DNA of 64,000 nucleotides from Heterobilharzia americana (Eukaryota; Platyhelminthes; Trematoda; Strigeidida; Schistosomatidae), in assembly GCA_944470555.2 (NCBI GenBank), contig OX104128.1, positions 58,039,257-58,103,256 of the forward strand. The letters run 5' to 3'. Both the position numbers and the translations under genes were made by a program. The notes beneath the pieces were generated by a model that worked only from the letters and a program-made list of their open reading frames with translations, was not told the origin of the DNA and made no database searches. Shown piece by piece: positions 20,335 to 31,454 of the stretch. The stretch's first letter is position 1, and every line of letters begins with the position of its first letter.

Positions 20335-21832
20335 ATCAGATAACGTCACAATTCTGAGATAGAGTTTATATAGTCCTAATCTTCCCTCACCTTCCTTCTG
20401 GTGAAAAGGGTAGTAACAATTCTCCAAAGATATAGGAGACGTGAAGAATCATTCCTGTTACTCTATGCATTTGGTGTTGATTCGATAAACAAACATTCAG
20501 TCGGTTATCAATCTCTCTCTCCCCCCTCTCTCCCTCCACTCAACTAACCTCGTTTTCAATACTGCCACTCTATCCCATCCCACGGTGTTATTCACTGTCA
20601 CTGACTGCATACCTATGCTCAGGCTTTTATTCAAGTTTCTCTCCTCTGTTATTCTAAGTGACCCACTGGTCCACTACTTTCATCTATGTGTTTCACCTCA
20701 CAATCATTCCTAGGGATTTTGTAAACAAGATTACCTTGCTTAATTCCATCAATAGGATCTGTTAACCTACAAACCTTGTTTCTAAGCCAGTTTCTTGGTT
20801 CAAATGACACTGTAATCTCAGTCAACCTTATTCAGAATTATTCGTAATGTTTCACAGGCACCTTCCTTCTATGGTAACACACTACAGGCTCTAAATTCTC
20901 TCTCAACCCTGCCACCATCATTACTATTAGTAGTACGATTATCATTAGTAGCATCTGTGTTCCTACAACTATTACTACTACTACTTCTGTTATTGGTGTT
21001 ATTGGTGAAGATTTTCTCGTTTACTAAGTATAAGCTTTTCCACCCCATCACATGGACATTCAACTGAGCCTTCTTTAAACGAGATAGGATGGGATGATTT
21101 GAAGTCTAGGTAACTATTCTAGCGGGAAGGTTTCCTATGAACACTAGTCTCTACAACCCATTGATGTGTTCCAATTTCACTATTGTAAATGTCTCATCTA
21201 CATATTGGAAGCATATCTTTGTAGTAGAACTAAATGTTTGAAGGGACATCTGTACCCAACTATCCATAATTGTGTCTGTGACGAAAGGGATATGGTGATC
21301 TCATGGCAACCCATTCAGTTTGTTTATACATTGTATTTTGAAGTCTAAAAACTGTAGATGTTAAGTACAAGTGTACTCCTAGCATGGTTTCCTCGATCGG
21401 CACCTTATTTCGATGCTGAAACTCACTGTCATCGTTAAGATCATCTCCAATTGCCTTTAGAGCCATGTCGATCGGAATATTCGTGTACAGGCTTGTTCTA
21501 TCTAAAGTAAGAGTTGATAAGTTGAGATTTTGATTGATTTCTTATTGGTCCTAACGCCATTGCTAAATATTTAAACAACTCGTAAGTCAGAGTGTTTCTA
21601 AAATCTACTATAGGCCTGATGGGATAATCTGACTTATAAATCTTAATAGTACCATACATTCTACTGAGATCAATAAATTTTGGCATGAAATTAAACCATT
21701 CTGACCCACCGAGAAATGGCTTCATTCGGTGTATCAGATCCCTTGAGGGTTTCTCAACCTTATTCATAACAGTATCCACTGGTTTCTGAATTTCTTCATA
21801 TACTCCTGGAAATACTTTGAAGAGTATTAATC
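20335..21832 (-). pseudogene. Penelope-like element: RT and GIY-YIG domains
   Basis: Minus strand, 5' to 3'. RT opens with MYGTIKIYKSDYPIRPIVDF and YELFKYLAMALGPI (21,498-21,779), then LDRTSLYTNIPIDMALKAI, then YKQTEWVAM.SP and, near 21,215, the catalytic box as CFQYVDET. Canonical Penelope RTs have YVDD; YVDE here is a changed second aspartate. An Asn/Ser-rich linker (20,869-21,063) follows. Near 20,700-20,790, GIKQGNLVYKIPRNDCEVKH fits the start of a GIY-YIG nuclease. The terminal segment ends in RIVTTLFTRRKVRED. Frameshifts and stops abound. The 5' end is truncated and abuts an oppositely oriented fragment at 21,834. Second copy: 41,887-43,163. Confidence 0.8.
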
Positions 21833-21833
21833 A

Positions 21834-22445
21834 ATAATGGTTATCCTTCAAGATTCGTTGAGAGGAACATGAAGCGTAGGAATTTCAAAGGAAAAGCTCT
21901 TACGCTTCTAAAGAAGACACCATTTATGAATATTTGATTCCAGAGAAAACATTGACAGACATACTGAAGAACCAACTTTACAAAGCATTGAAGAAGACCT
22001 CCTTTTCCGCACAGCTTGGGATTGTTTTCTTCAGTCAACAACTGATTCCACAGTGTGGAAAGGATAAACTTCCACTTTCGACCACCTTAATGCATGTTTA
22101 CCAATTTACCTGCTCTTCTGGAGCTGGTAGCTTAAAGTGCGATGTATCCAAAAGCATCTGTGAACACTATTCTACATGGCTGTCTCAATTATAGTGCAAC
22201 ACCGTCAGCAGTTTGATTCTTGAGTATTTGGTGGTCTCTGGTCACTATCCTCAACGACAGTCTTTCTTTCAAAGTCAAACATTTCGAAGCGAGTGCGTAT
22301 TCGCCACCTCAATACACACAACAAGCTCTGACAATCCAGCATTACAAGCCTGCCGTTTGGGTTCAAAAAAGATACATCCAATCTCTACTTTTGACTTGGT
22401 CATCATCTCCCTAAGACAGTTGATTCACTTCTTTGTTTATTGATT
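21834..22445 (+). pseudogene. Penelope-like C-terminal region with eroded GIY-YIG
   Basis: The plus frames 21,934-22,194 and 22,213-22,443 are one broken reading. KGKALTLLKKTPFM precedes LTDILKNQLYKALKKTSFSA, then LPLSTTLMHVYQFTCSSGAG (the VYQF.C.CG start of the GIY-YIG domain; the catalytic YIGRT is lost), CEHYSTWLSQL, and EYLVVSGHYPQRQ. The fragment differs in family from the minus-strand PLE it abuts and matches those at 1-300 and 63.3-64 kb. It lies head-to-head with 20,335-21,832. Dead. Confidence 0.7.
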
Positions 22446-22690
22446 ATAATCCTACAAGTAATTTTTGATAACCTTGATTTCATCTTCTAGTCGTTATCAC
22501 CTTTTGACTTTGTTGACCGTTTTTGGTGACCTTGTAGCGACCCATTAGCCACTGATGGACATACATAGTTTGTTGTAACTATAGTTACGATTTTACACCT
22601 TTTGAAAATGATTTATGGGAAAAAAATTTTCTTCACTGAACTGTCTTTGATTAGTCTCCCCTTTAATTTAAGAACAAACACCTGACCCAT
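22446..22690 (+). repeat. Putative 3' tail of the Penelope-like fragment
   Basis: The block with GACCCATTAGCCACTGATGG and TTTTGAAAATGATTTATGGG recurs, diverged, at about 51,215-51,340 after the other GIY-YIG fragment. It is probably a shared untranslated terminal region of these elements. Confidence 0.45.
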
Positions 22691-23105
22691 TGCCCCATCC
22701 CCCCGTTACTGGCCTGGCACTCAACCAACTGCGCCACATGTGACACAACTGCTGGGTAGGTCTTAATTTCGCTTCAATCACCAAGACTTTTACCTAGTTG
22801 CCATGAGAATCCGTGATATGCATATCTCTGGTCATGGTAACCACACTGGCTGAACAGCCAAGTTTCCTCGTTCCAATATAAATTGAGTTGCATTAAAGAG
22901 AGAGTCATACTGAGTGATAAGTGAAGGTGGAATAAAAACCCAAGTTGTTAGGACGTGATCAAAATCTGGGTCATATGGTCATTTGGAATGCTGGACAGGT
23001 AATCCAAAGACTTCTGGTCCGAATCTTGCAGTGATTCAGATTTTCATTCCACCACCACTAACCATTACTGAGTATCACCAGTACTAGTCTATCAGAGATA
23101 GCCTC
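22690..23105. repeat. SINE-C inverted dimer
   Basis: The minus-strand tRNA-like head at 22,690-22,760 has box A TGGCGCAGTTGGTTGAGTGCC and a G-rich box B region. The plus-strand head at 22,965-23,040 has TATGGTCATTTGGAATGCTGG and GGTCCGAATCTTG. It is followed by GATTTTCATTCCACC and GAGTATCACCAGTACTAG. The centre (ACTGGCTGAACAGCCAAG, ATTTCGCTTCAATCACC) recurs at 45.2 kb. Confidence 0.6.
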
Positions 23106-23169
23106 AGTGATGATTTAGAAATACTTTATAATGTAACTATTGATGAACTCATCCACTCTACTGCTGAGG

Positions 23170-23530
23170 TAGGTAGTGTCTCGGTATGCGCAGTACATAT
23201 CTAAGCCAGCTATCTCAGTTGACTAAGGTTCACAATCCCATCACTCAAATTACTTACCTTTTCTAGTACTCTCACACACTGATTCCACCATATGTGAGTG
23301 ATGCTACGAAGACACTTCTAGACTTAACCTTCACGTCTCATAGCAGTTCAGTATACACGTCATTTAACAGGTAGTCGGATATCTCGCCAGTCTGCACCAA
23401 AGTTGACACAAGTTGGTAAGTGTCAAACAGGCTTTCTCTATTCTGTCCAGGTTGATGTAACTCGCCAAGTATGTGAACTGATCGACTCATTCCACTATTT
23501 CACTTCTTATACACTAAAAAAATGTCTCAA
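23170..23530 (-). pseudogene. LINE ORF2 C-terminal fragment
   Basis: The minus-strand sequence matches the part of the 3.7-4.0 kb LINE around the LRSI and NLRHLW segments (CACACTGATTCCACC, GATGCTACGAAGACACTTC and CGGATATCTCGCCAGTC on the plus strand). No frame stays open. Truncated at both ends. Confidence 0.6.
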
Positions 23531-23534
23531 AATA

Positions 23535-24035
23535 TGTTGAAAAAAAACATTCTGTCTTCAGTTAAACAAAAGTAACTCATTCTTTTCTTCTGGCCATTAT
23601 CAACTTCACAATTGAACTTGAGAAAACTGTAAAAATTTAATTGTTTAAATGAAGTCCTATATTTTGTCCGCTTTAATTAAACATCGTGTCTTATTTACAA
23701 TCTATTGAAACATTTAATACTGATCAATAAACAAAAACATTCATCTAGACATTGTTTTTCTTTCCCAATATAAAAAAAAGATGTTTTCTACCCAAAAAGT
23801 AATATAAATTCATCGTCACACTGTATTTGTTTTTTTAGTTATGCGGATGTGTGCACCGAAGAGAGGAAGGTATAATATTATTCCATACATAAAAATGGGT
23901 AACGATTAATTGAGTCGAAAGATGTTTTTAGGTGTATAAATGAACGCTGACTACTAACATACATCAGTAGTATAGTGATTCACTGGGTAAAAGAAACAAA
24001 CTTGTAAACAGGGAATGATGAAGACTTGTCAGTAA
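23535..24035. other. No recognised feature
   Basis: AT-rich with poly-T and poly-A runs, no long sense frame. Confidence 0.35.
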
Positions 24036-24039
24036 GGTG

Positions 24040-24165
24040 TAGATCTGCAACCTCGCAAGAACTGATGCCCCCTTCGAGGTTCGGATCCACATCACCCGAG
24101 AGGTTGCAGTCAACCACCTTACCATTGAGCTATTCAGGCTATGAATGACCTCCAGAATCGCATGC
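24040..24165 (-). repeat. tRNA-like SINE head, minus strand
   Basis: Minus strand: GAATAGCTCAATGGTAAGGTGG (box A-like), then a box B-like GGATCCGAACCTCG. A second copy's tail is not evident. Probably a SINE remnant; anticodon arm not formed. Confidence 0.45.
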
Positions 24166-24569
24166 ATTGATTGCTCTGCAGTCTGAACGTTTTGTGTGTA
24201 TAAATAAAACACATGAAGTGAACGGGAAGAATATTTTGGTTATGGTTGAGTCATGACGTACACTACTACTATCACTGACTGAATGACTCATTCAGTCTTT
24301 GGCTTTTATTTATAACAGAAAAGAAATAACCACACCTTTAAAACAAATATAATCTCATCAGCGGTACCAACAATAGGACAAATTAATAATTTTTAAGGGA
24401 TAAACTAAGAAAGAGGAAAAAACGGGTAACACCCAAAATTTTTAGACGAGAAAGACATAAGCTAGTCATATACTACGCCTATTTAGTAGGACTATGTATG
24501 TGCGTGTATGAGATAGTTAGGTTTAAAATCAAACATGAATCAGTTGCTATCGTGATGATTTCTGTGAAA

Positions 24570-24945
24570 GATCGACGACAGTCGGAGACCCATTGAAAAC
24601 CAGGGAGCAGTGGACGGCTGTTCCGTCCTAATATGGGACCTCCAGTAGGCGGCAGTCATGGCCTCACCAGTGATTTAACCCAGAACACTCCGGTTCCAAA
24701 TGGTTACGAATGGTCCGAATTATCTTTTTCTTCTGTTCGTTCGCGATACAGCCTGTCTTTGGTCTGATAATGTCGTTGAATACTTGTTCTCATGTTCGTT
24801 CTGGTCGCAGAACCTGAAAGTCCTAGGCTGGATCTCCGGTGGGACCGTGGGTACGCTATACCGAGGAGCTGCACACTAGGAAGAAACAGATGCTCAGTGT
24901 TCCTAGGTTTTCGGTGGTTCTTGAAAAAAGGTAATAGTGAAGGGG
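24570..24945. repeat. SINE-A inverted pair, degenerate
   Basis: Minus half 24,570-24,720 (GAGCAGTGGACGGCTG, ribozyme core lost). The centre contains TTCTGTTCGTTCGCGATACAG. The plus half 24,785-24,945 has GCAGAACCTGAAAGTCC, GGATCTCCGGTGGG and a hammerhead remnant CCGAGGAGCTGC...GAAGAAAC. The same unit as 12.8-13.3 kb, eroded. Confidence 0.6.
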
Positions 24946-25070
24946 AACATCTGGTTGGTTTGTTTTTCATACTGGTCAGTGCTCATCAGAAGTGTACACT
25001 GGTATACTCCCTGATGGGTTCGAACTCATGGCACTGGGGTCTGTTATCAGATACATAGTAATTAGACTAT
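24946..25070 (+). repeat. SINE-like fragment with box B
   Basis: Contains GGGTTCGAACTCATGGC and ends at the TACATAG near 25,060. Resembles the box B side of SINE-D but is incomplete. Confidence 0.35.
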
Positions 25071-25074
25071 GCCG

Positions 25075-25555
25075 AAAAAAGGTGTTATGGACAAAAAAGA
25101 AACTTCTAGAACACCTTAGTAAATTCTTTAATCATGTAGAATTGTTGAGCTATTCATGAAAACATTAGACTATTATTGAGAAATCAAGGTAACTGCAAAA
25201 ATTATTTGGAACCAAATGAAATAAGCATCATTGAACTGTTGTCAATTTCAACATGATACCATATGGTAAAGGAAATAGAATACTTACCAGAATCTGGTAT
25301 CTTACTGACTAGTACAATGTTTGGTGGACGAACTGTAATGACTTCTTGCAACACTTCCTAGGAAGAAAAACAGAGAGAGAGAAAGAGAAAAGTGATATTG
25401 AATAGTTCAATTAGGTGGATGGAATGTTCAAAAGTTTACGATCACATTTGAATGGTGAGGTAAAGTGACCAGTAGTGTTTCGACCCACCCAAGATTTGTC
25501 AATTAGATGTAAGAGCTTAATGGGAAACAGTCTGGTGGAGAAGGAGAATTCTTTT
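25075..25555. other. No recognised feature
   Basis: AT-rich with a short GA run near 25,372-25,388. Confidence 0.3.
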
Positions 25556-25559
25556 CCCT

Positions 25560-25750
25560 GAATTGAGCTGACGTTCAACCAACACAGGGTGACGGGTTCC
25601 AGCCCCCTCCCAACTACAGGAGTTTGGGTGGTGGTGAGGTGGTATAGTATCTTTAGTCTTCACATAAAAGGTGTGGTTTATTGCCTATAGCATGAATGTG
25701 CACAAGGTCGCTGAGTGGACTTTGTTTCGTTCTTGCTTATTTTCATCAGA
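25560..25750 (+). repeat. SINE-D copy
   Basis: Box B-like GACGGGTTCCAGCCCCCTCC, then AGTTTGGGTGG, GGTGTGGTTTATTGCC, GCATGAATGTGCAC and GGTCGCTGAGTGGAC. This order matches 44,578-44,760. No ribozyme motif. Confidence 0.6.
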
Positions 25751-25754
25751 AGTT

Positions 25755-26028
25755 TCAAAAAAGTCAGCAACCGAGGTCAAATGAAAACAAACAAGACGAT
25801 GAAAGCAACATAGCTGACCTAGAGCACTGTGCTCTAACTTCGGGACATAAATCCGGTTTCATGGGGATTATGTTCTGATTTCGAGAATATATTCAAATTT
25901 CAGGGTATGTGGCATGATATGAATAATTTTCAATTTAGTGGGTCCGTGTTTATTTCCTCTCACCACTCCCACTTCAACTTGGTTTACTTTTTATAGGAGT
26001 CAACATTTTCGTCGGACCAGTGACTATA
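25755..26028. other. No recognised feature
   Basis: Short frames only, including 60 codons at 25,696-25,878 overlapping the SINE-D. Confidence 0.3.
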
Positions 26029-26031
26029 GAA

Positions 26032-26253
26032 AGCGCTAGACCAGATGTTAGGGCCTGACGTATGTTTTGTAATATTCCCTACCCTTGTCCCGATGGTTTT
26101 TGGCCCTACATTTAGCTACGTGTTCAGCACATTCTGCTCTACGTCTGACCCTATGCTTTTACAAATAGCCCGACATCTGACCCAACGTTTTACCCCATTT
26201 TTGCTACACCTGGTCCCACATCAGATTCATGGTCGATTGCTCGGTCTAGCGCT
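26032..26253. repeat. Candidate MITE with 11-bp terminal inverted repeats
   Basis: AGCGCTAGACC at 26,032-26,042 is exactly mirrored by GGTCTAGCGCT at 26,243-26,253. The interior is built of loosely repeated GTCTGACCC / GTTTTGCCC-like units, which is what makes the 85-codon frame at 26,045 look open. No transposase and no convincing target-site duplication. It could instead be a degenerate minisatellite with chance ends. Confidence 0.4.
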
Positions 26254-26589
26254 GCCCTATTTGATCCGAGGCATTATTGATTATGACATTATATTGTCGT
26301 AGATTCCTGACAAAATTTTCAAGAATTTACCTGTACGAAGTGAATTCCATAAGACCAACCTCAAGGTAGGATGATACTTTTGTTAACTTACTTATATGAT
26401 GAACATTGCCTTATGAGTGTATACTGTTAAAATGTCCCAAACTGGTGCTCTCTGATTTTCCGTGAATCCCTAGTTCATATAAAGTGTTTTCAAGTCAGAT
26501 TAATTAGGCCGGGCTCCTCTGTCCCACACTACTGCTGCCACCAAACCACTGAATAGAATTTGTAAGAAATTCTTTACAATTTGGATGTT

Positions 26590-27105
26590 TATAGGGATAA
26601 GTTGAAGAATCATTGAGAAACTGAGAGCACTGAACAGATTTCTCGTCTTTGTATGAGACCCCTTGGCAGTTCGCATGTGGGACCTACAGGTCTTTCAGCC
26701 AGTACGCTACCATTGGGCTAGTGCATCATGATCTAATCTCCCACATTCCGCAGTGTTGACCACTGGTAACTTGTTCCTAAATGAGATTACTTGAAGTTCT
26801 AATGATAAGCCAGGCTAAGTGGGGCAAACTAAGTCAAAAGTGAGAACAGGTTATTAACAACACCATTGGATAGAGATCACGCTATATCCAAAACTAACAG
26901 AAGTAGGAAACTGTGCATCGTTGGATTCTCACTCAGTGGCTTAATAGTAACATGGTAACGAAAATGCTGGGATCGATCCCTGGCGGTGTCACGAGTAGTC
27001 AACGCTGAGGAGTCTCATACTAAGATGAAACCTCTATCCAATGTTCCTAGATCTCAACTGGTTCTTTAACTGATGTCAGCCTCATGATGAATATCAATTG
27101 GAAGT
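26590..27105. repeat. SINE-A inverted pair
   Basis: Minus half 26,590-26,790: GAGAGCACTGAACAG, ribozyme core degraded, box A as TAGCCCAATGGTAGCG on the minus strand. Plus half 26,865-27,105: GCTATATCCAAAACTAACAG centre, CAGTGGCTTAATAG box A, GATCGATCCC box B, hammerhead (separate entry), tail CTGATGTCAGCC. The ~80-bp spacer between halves is unrelated to other copies. Confidence 0.7.
27000..27045 (+). ncRNA. Hammerhead-like motif, core bases intact
   Basis: CTGAGGA, stem II GTCT/AGAT (one G-U pair), GAAA and triplet ATC are present. Stem I pairs poorly (TCAACG against CAATGT). Marginal; cleavage would depend on tertiary contacts. Confidence 0.4.
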
Positions 27106-27575
27106 AGATTATACCTGAAGTGTTTCTAATCGCCGTGTAAACATGAACAGAAATTACAGGTTTCTTTGTTCAATAAAGAGACCTATTATCCGAAATTAGA
27201 ATTCTACTACTGGTTCCGTTGAATTAAATGTCGGGATAGTAGATTATTCCTATGTACACACACACACACAAACGGATGCCAGAAGTAAATTCTTTTTATG
27301 TTTTGCAGGAAAAAATCGGGAAAACAAAATAAAACAACATTGTGTTGCATGTTCAAAATTGTTGTTTACTAAACAATTATTTATTAACAATATGTGTACT
27401 GAGAAAAGTTAATTCCCATAAATCGATATTTCATAGTAAGCGAAAACTATAAAGTAAACTTTGATCCAATCAGTCATATTTCCTAAGTTAATCAGTTATA
27501 AATAAGAATTTTCGGGAAATGAAACTTCCATTGAACCAGCCTAAATTTATTTTATTGATGATAGATGATGGCGAG
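27106..27575. other. No recognised feature; short (CA)n
   Basis: (AC)n at about 27,257-27,269. Otherwise AT-rich. Confidence 0.35.
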
Positions 27576-27579
27576 GAGT

Positions 27580-27720
27580 AGAATTTAAGATAGGCGTTTC
27601 GTCTTATTTAGGACTCATCAGCTGCATGTGACTACTTCGTCGTAAGCTATTCCATTTCCACTTAGAGTTGAAAATAGAACCAGTAGCTTCAAACACTACA
27701 TCTTTATTCATTGAGTGAAT
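27580..27720 (-). repeat. Sm-alpha-like SINE fragment with hammerhead
   Basis: The minus strand holds the hammerhead region of an Sm-alpha-like copy. The tRNA-like part is missing or unrecognisable beyond about 27,660. Confidence 0.6.
27581..27627 (-). ncRNA. Hammerhead-like motif, core bases intact
   Basis: Minus strand: CTGATGA, stem II GTC/GAC, GAAACGCC and triplet ATC. Stem I ATGCAG against TTAAAT pairs at four of six positions, including one G-U. Core is complete, peripheral pairing weak. Confidence 0.5.
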
Positions 27721-27894
27721 AAGTCATGATAGAGATTCCTTGTACAACAGTATAGTATGCTTTGGATGTTATAGCTAGTAACAACAACAACATCACTCTC
27801 TGAAAATGGTTAGTTTTGATATAACTATCTACTATACAAATATACCAATTTATATGGCTGATGGCAAGTTTCATGGACCTAAATATTATGAAGC

Positions 27895-28500
27895 TGTTAA
27901 AAGGTTCTGATCATAGGTGTCTTTGTAGTATTGCTCACGTTGGATGGAGTCACCATGTGAGTCATGTTTAAGTCAGGCGAACGATACTAGACAAGGAAGG
28001 CAAAGCAGTTAGTGTACCTATGATCTGAGTCATGTGGTGGTGGTCGTCGTGGATTAAACTGTCTCTTGCGGTCCATGAGACGATGGAAATCAGTAGTTGA
28101 GGACTGTTGGTGACATGGTTATAAATCAGTGATAATGACACAAATGTACTCACTCCTTCACATCTTCTAAAGCTTCAATATTCACACAAACCTTCACCTT
28201 CAGATTATTTATTCTCTCATACTACTTTATGTACTTCGATATCAGTCTTTTTCCATTCACCTATCCACCTGTTCTTTGCATACTACCATGCAGTGTGACA
28301 TCTTGAAAGAATACACTTGTGTGTGGGTGTGTGTGTATGAGGTTCTACGTTGATTTTATCTCTGTTTATCCGTGTCATTGGTTCACATGTAGCCACACTT
28401 TTCTACTCAGACATCGTAGGGATAACTGAGAATGCATTGCTGTGAGGACATGTTATTGAAGACCGAAGATGTGGTGAATACATTTGAATGACACTATCAC
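27895..28500 (+). pseudogene. LINE ORF2 C-terminus and 3' UTR
   Basis: Plus-strand mirror of 11,385-11,760 and its 3' flank, with an extra CACGTTGGATGGAGTCACC segment that the left arm lost. In sense orientation it carries the region equivalent to CLRSI...VSN.EVR and the terminal RWLG... part; the 61-codon minus frame at 27,968-28,153 is antisense. The 3' UTR contains TTTTCCATTCACCTATCCACC. Dead. Confidence 0.6.
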
Positions 28501-28569
28501 TGTGCTGAAATTAAAAGTTTTCTTGGTTTATTCACAGGATTGAGGTCAGTTGTGGAGAGGCTCCAGTTT

Positions 28570-30118
28570 TGTTATTACTTTTATTTGTCGCTTGAGTTCC
28601 TAGTGGAACAGAGGGCTTCAGTAGCACATCGCCATTTCACACTCTTCTCTTCAGTATTTTTTTTTGACCTGGCTCCACGACTGCCCACGAGCTTTCATTT
28701 CATTCTCACATGATTTTCTCCATGTCACCGACATCGGGGATGCCCAACTCGTCGTTTCCCATGCGCAGTCCACTCGAGGGCTCAGACTGGCACCTGATGT
28801 CCCCAAACGGTCTTCTCAGTGTATGCTCAATCCAGTCCAATCCATATCCATATTCTTCTTCTGCATATATATTGGGCGATAGGTTCTTTGTTGGTGCATC
28901 GCCAGGCCAGAGTTCCTTGTTGCTTATTCTTATGATTCTGGTCATCTGATCTGACCTGATCTTCAGTATCGAGTGAGCGTAGGCGACAGCTGTTGATGAT
29001 GTATGTCTGTAGTTTGTCGGAAATGCTTTGTGTAAGATGCCAAGTCTCTCAGTCATCACATAGAGAAGCACTGACTTACTTGACTTGACTGAATTAGTGT
29101 TGAAAATCCGAATCTTGTTGAATGCAGTGCTGAGTGGAGATGTTCTCTACACTGGTTTCAGATTGATGAAGGATGATGTGTCTCGCTTTTCCAATCGTGC
29201 TGCCTAGTTAGGTGAAAGAGACAACTTGCTTTAGGTTTCTTCCATTGATGGTGATTAGTGTTTGTTTTTGTTGTTGTTTTTGGATGGCTATGTTCATCAC
29301 CTGTGACTTCTCTAGGTTCACCTGAAGGAAGTGGAGTCTTCCTTCGCTGTCCTGCCTCCTTCGTCAACTTGTTTGTTTTTGCCTGTAGATCTTCGAGTTT
29401 GTGCGACAAGACATTAGACATAAATTATCATTAGTGAAACCGAAATCTTCTAGAGTCTTTTCATCGGTCCAGCCAGCATATGCCATCTTCTCACAGCTCG
29501 TCACAGTTTCTTGCATGATGCAGTCAGTGCAGTCCAGTCGACGACAATCAGGAAGATGATTGGTGATAGTAAGTGGCAATCTTGTCTTACTACTCCTGTC
29601 CCCTATCATCTTCACTTCGAAGGCATCCCTGAAATGCTTTGCATTATGAATCACTCGGTATGTAGCGTGTTCATATGGTATATAGCTGTTGTTGAATGAG
29701 GTTGATAAGGGTTTGTGGCACTGAAAGCGTAGTGTAGTGTTGAAGCAGCTGTTTGCCAAATTAATTCTCGGTGAATGCCTCGATCGAAGGTGTTTTGTAA
29801 GTCGATGAATTTGAGGTAGAGTTGAGTTGAGTTGAGTTGACTGCTATTGTATGCTGTATTGTATGATTATGCGTAGTGTAGCGTTGAATTTGTTCCACAC
29901 ATGATATGTTTTTCCTGAAGGCAGGCAGGCAGGCATGCAGCGTCTTCTGGTGGTAATTTCGAATGCAGAGCACTTTTTAATCTCCCAGAATGATGGGGCT
30001 AATATTTTGCTTTTGGTGTACAGGTGTGGAGCATGATTGCTCTCGAGTTGTTGCAAAGACTTAGGTCACCCTTATTTGGAAGTTTGAAAATGTACCCCTT
30101 CTTCCAATCGGCAGAGAG
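28570..30118 (-). pseudogene. RTE/SR2-type retrotransposon, 5'-truncated
   Basis: Duplication partner of 9,543-10,985. Minus frames 29,364-29,759 (131 codons) and 29,158-29,421 (87 codons) cover the late RT motifs (FTNDN at the FADD box) and MSNVLSHKLEDLQAKTNKL. A further frame at 28,706-29,071 covers the C-terminal ISNKELWPGDAPTKN and GYGLDWIEHTLRRPFG region. It keeps ~100 bp near 29,935-30,035 that the left arm has lost. The 131-codon frame is longer than the matching frame in the other copies because one stop is absent. Confidence 0.85.
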
Positions 30119-30149
30119 AATTAGCTATGTAGAATTGATAAGAAAGATT

Positions 30150-30795
30150 ATGGTTCAGTTATTGCTGCCTACAGAAGGCTAACAATTCCACTTGGTTCGA
30201 TAATAGGTGAGAAGAATGACGTTTCTGCCTGTGAGACAAATGCATCCAACTGACGAGTCTTCAGTAAGCCGTAATGCTCTTCCAGGTTTCCACTGCTAGC
30301 TCCTATCGATCATTATTATGAAGTAGAAATACGTTTGAAAGTAGTTAGTTCTGATATGACTAGTCCATACACCAACATACCAGTTCACGTGAATTTTCAC
30401 TCATTCATATATGAGCTCAGTAACGACAAACAGCTGAGAAAGTGGACGAATCCACTGATGATGTTAATGATGGTGGGGGAAATTATTCTAGGAGTTCAAC
30501 TACATCCAATATGTAAATTCTTCAAACAGTGAGAGAGAGAGAGAGAGAGAATCATGAGATCAGTACTACTGCTGGACAGATGAGAGTGCATCATCTTTAT
30601 CTACGTAGACTGGAGGTATGTGGATGACACCATATACAATGTTGAAATGGAAACTTATCTTCGGTTGCATTTGACAGTTCAATTCATTAATCGAAGTAAT
30701 CTATTACATTGATGAGTTAGGAAATGAAAAAAGGCGAATCAGTAATGTGGGAGTGCAAACAGAGATGAAGAAAAAATAGGGGTTCAGCTATTACT
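30150..30795. repeat. Right-arm-specific block with an Sm-alpha-like remnant
   Basis: Absent from the left arm and bounded by similar 21-mers (GGTTCAGTTATTGCTGCC at 30,152 and GGTTCAGCTATTACTACC at 30,781). Left-arm continuity resumes at the second copy. Inside: a hammerhead remnant near 30,246-30,295 (CATCCAACTGACGAGTC, GAAA lost, CCACTGCTAGC kept) and a (GA)n run at 30,531-30,550. Either an insertion with a short duplication or a deletion in the left arm between the short repeats. Confidence 0.55.
30531..30550. repeat. (GA)n microsatellite
   Basis: Ten GA units in a row. Confidence 0.9.
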
Positions 30796-30959
30796 ACCTA
30801 CAAAATACCAACACAATCTAGTCAATATTTGAACATCAATTCAGCCAGTTCACTGAAAATCAGTAATATCTGATTGAGTGAAACGTTTCAATATTCGAGC
30901 TAGAAATCTCTTGATGATTCAAAGAGCTAAGAGGAGGGAATGAAACAGATGAAGGAAAC

Positions 30960-31350
30960 TGAATACTCAACAACATTTAAGTTGATGTTCATCATGACCT
31001 GACATCAGTGGGAGGAAGAGTTGAAACCTGGTAGGACTGGACAGCGACCTCCAACCAATACCGTCATTGAGTAAGTATTCTAATATCTGACTTGGAGGTT
31101 ATGTTTTATCGTGAACTGAGAGAAATAGGAAATGTGGATCATTGGATTCTGATCCAGGACTGATTCAGTGGTAACGTGGTGACTGTAGTACATGTAGATT
31201 GTGGGTTGGATCCCTGGTGGGGTGAGGTGGGTCATGTGTGCGGACTGCTGAGGAGTCCAGTACTGGTGAGACGAAACAGCTGTTGTTTAGTGCATCCAGA
31301 TTTCCATTGTTACCCTAACTGATGTCACTCGATGATGAATTTCAACCTGA
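30960..31350. repeat. SINE-A inverted pair, mirror of 8,905-9,295
   Basis: In this arm the more complete half is on the plus strand (31,115-31,350): GATTCAGTGGTAACGTGG box A region, GGTTGGATCCC box B, hammerhead with CTGAGGA, GTC..GAC, GAAA and triplet GTT. The other half retains only its tail. Having been duplicated with the arm, it is not an independent insertion. Confidence 0.7.
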
Positions 31351-31454
31351 AGTCAATCAATCAATCCCCATAATCCACTAGAAATAGGAAAGAAGAGATT
31401 GACTAGTAATGTGAGTATTGATTACGAACGAATTAAGAGGGAAGTCGTGAATGT

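Noticed and set aside
20513..20540. (CT)n tract as a regulatory element
   Set aside because: It is part of the Penelope-like 3' region and present again at 42,065; no gene is next to it.
24264..24302. Palindrome GACTGAATGA...TCATTCAGTC as an operator
   Set aside because: A single short palindrome in AT-rich DNA with no repeat or gene nearby; expected by chance.
26045..26302. 85-codon membrane-like protein
   Set aside because: The frame lies in a degenerate internal repeat of the candidate MITE, and its hydrophobic residues follow the repeat.
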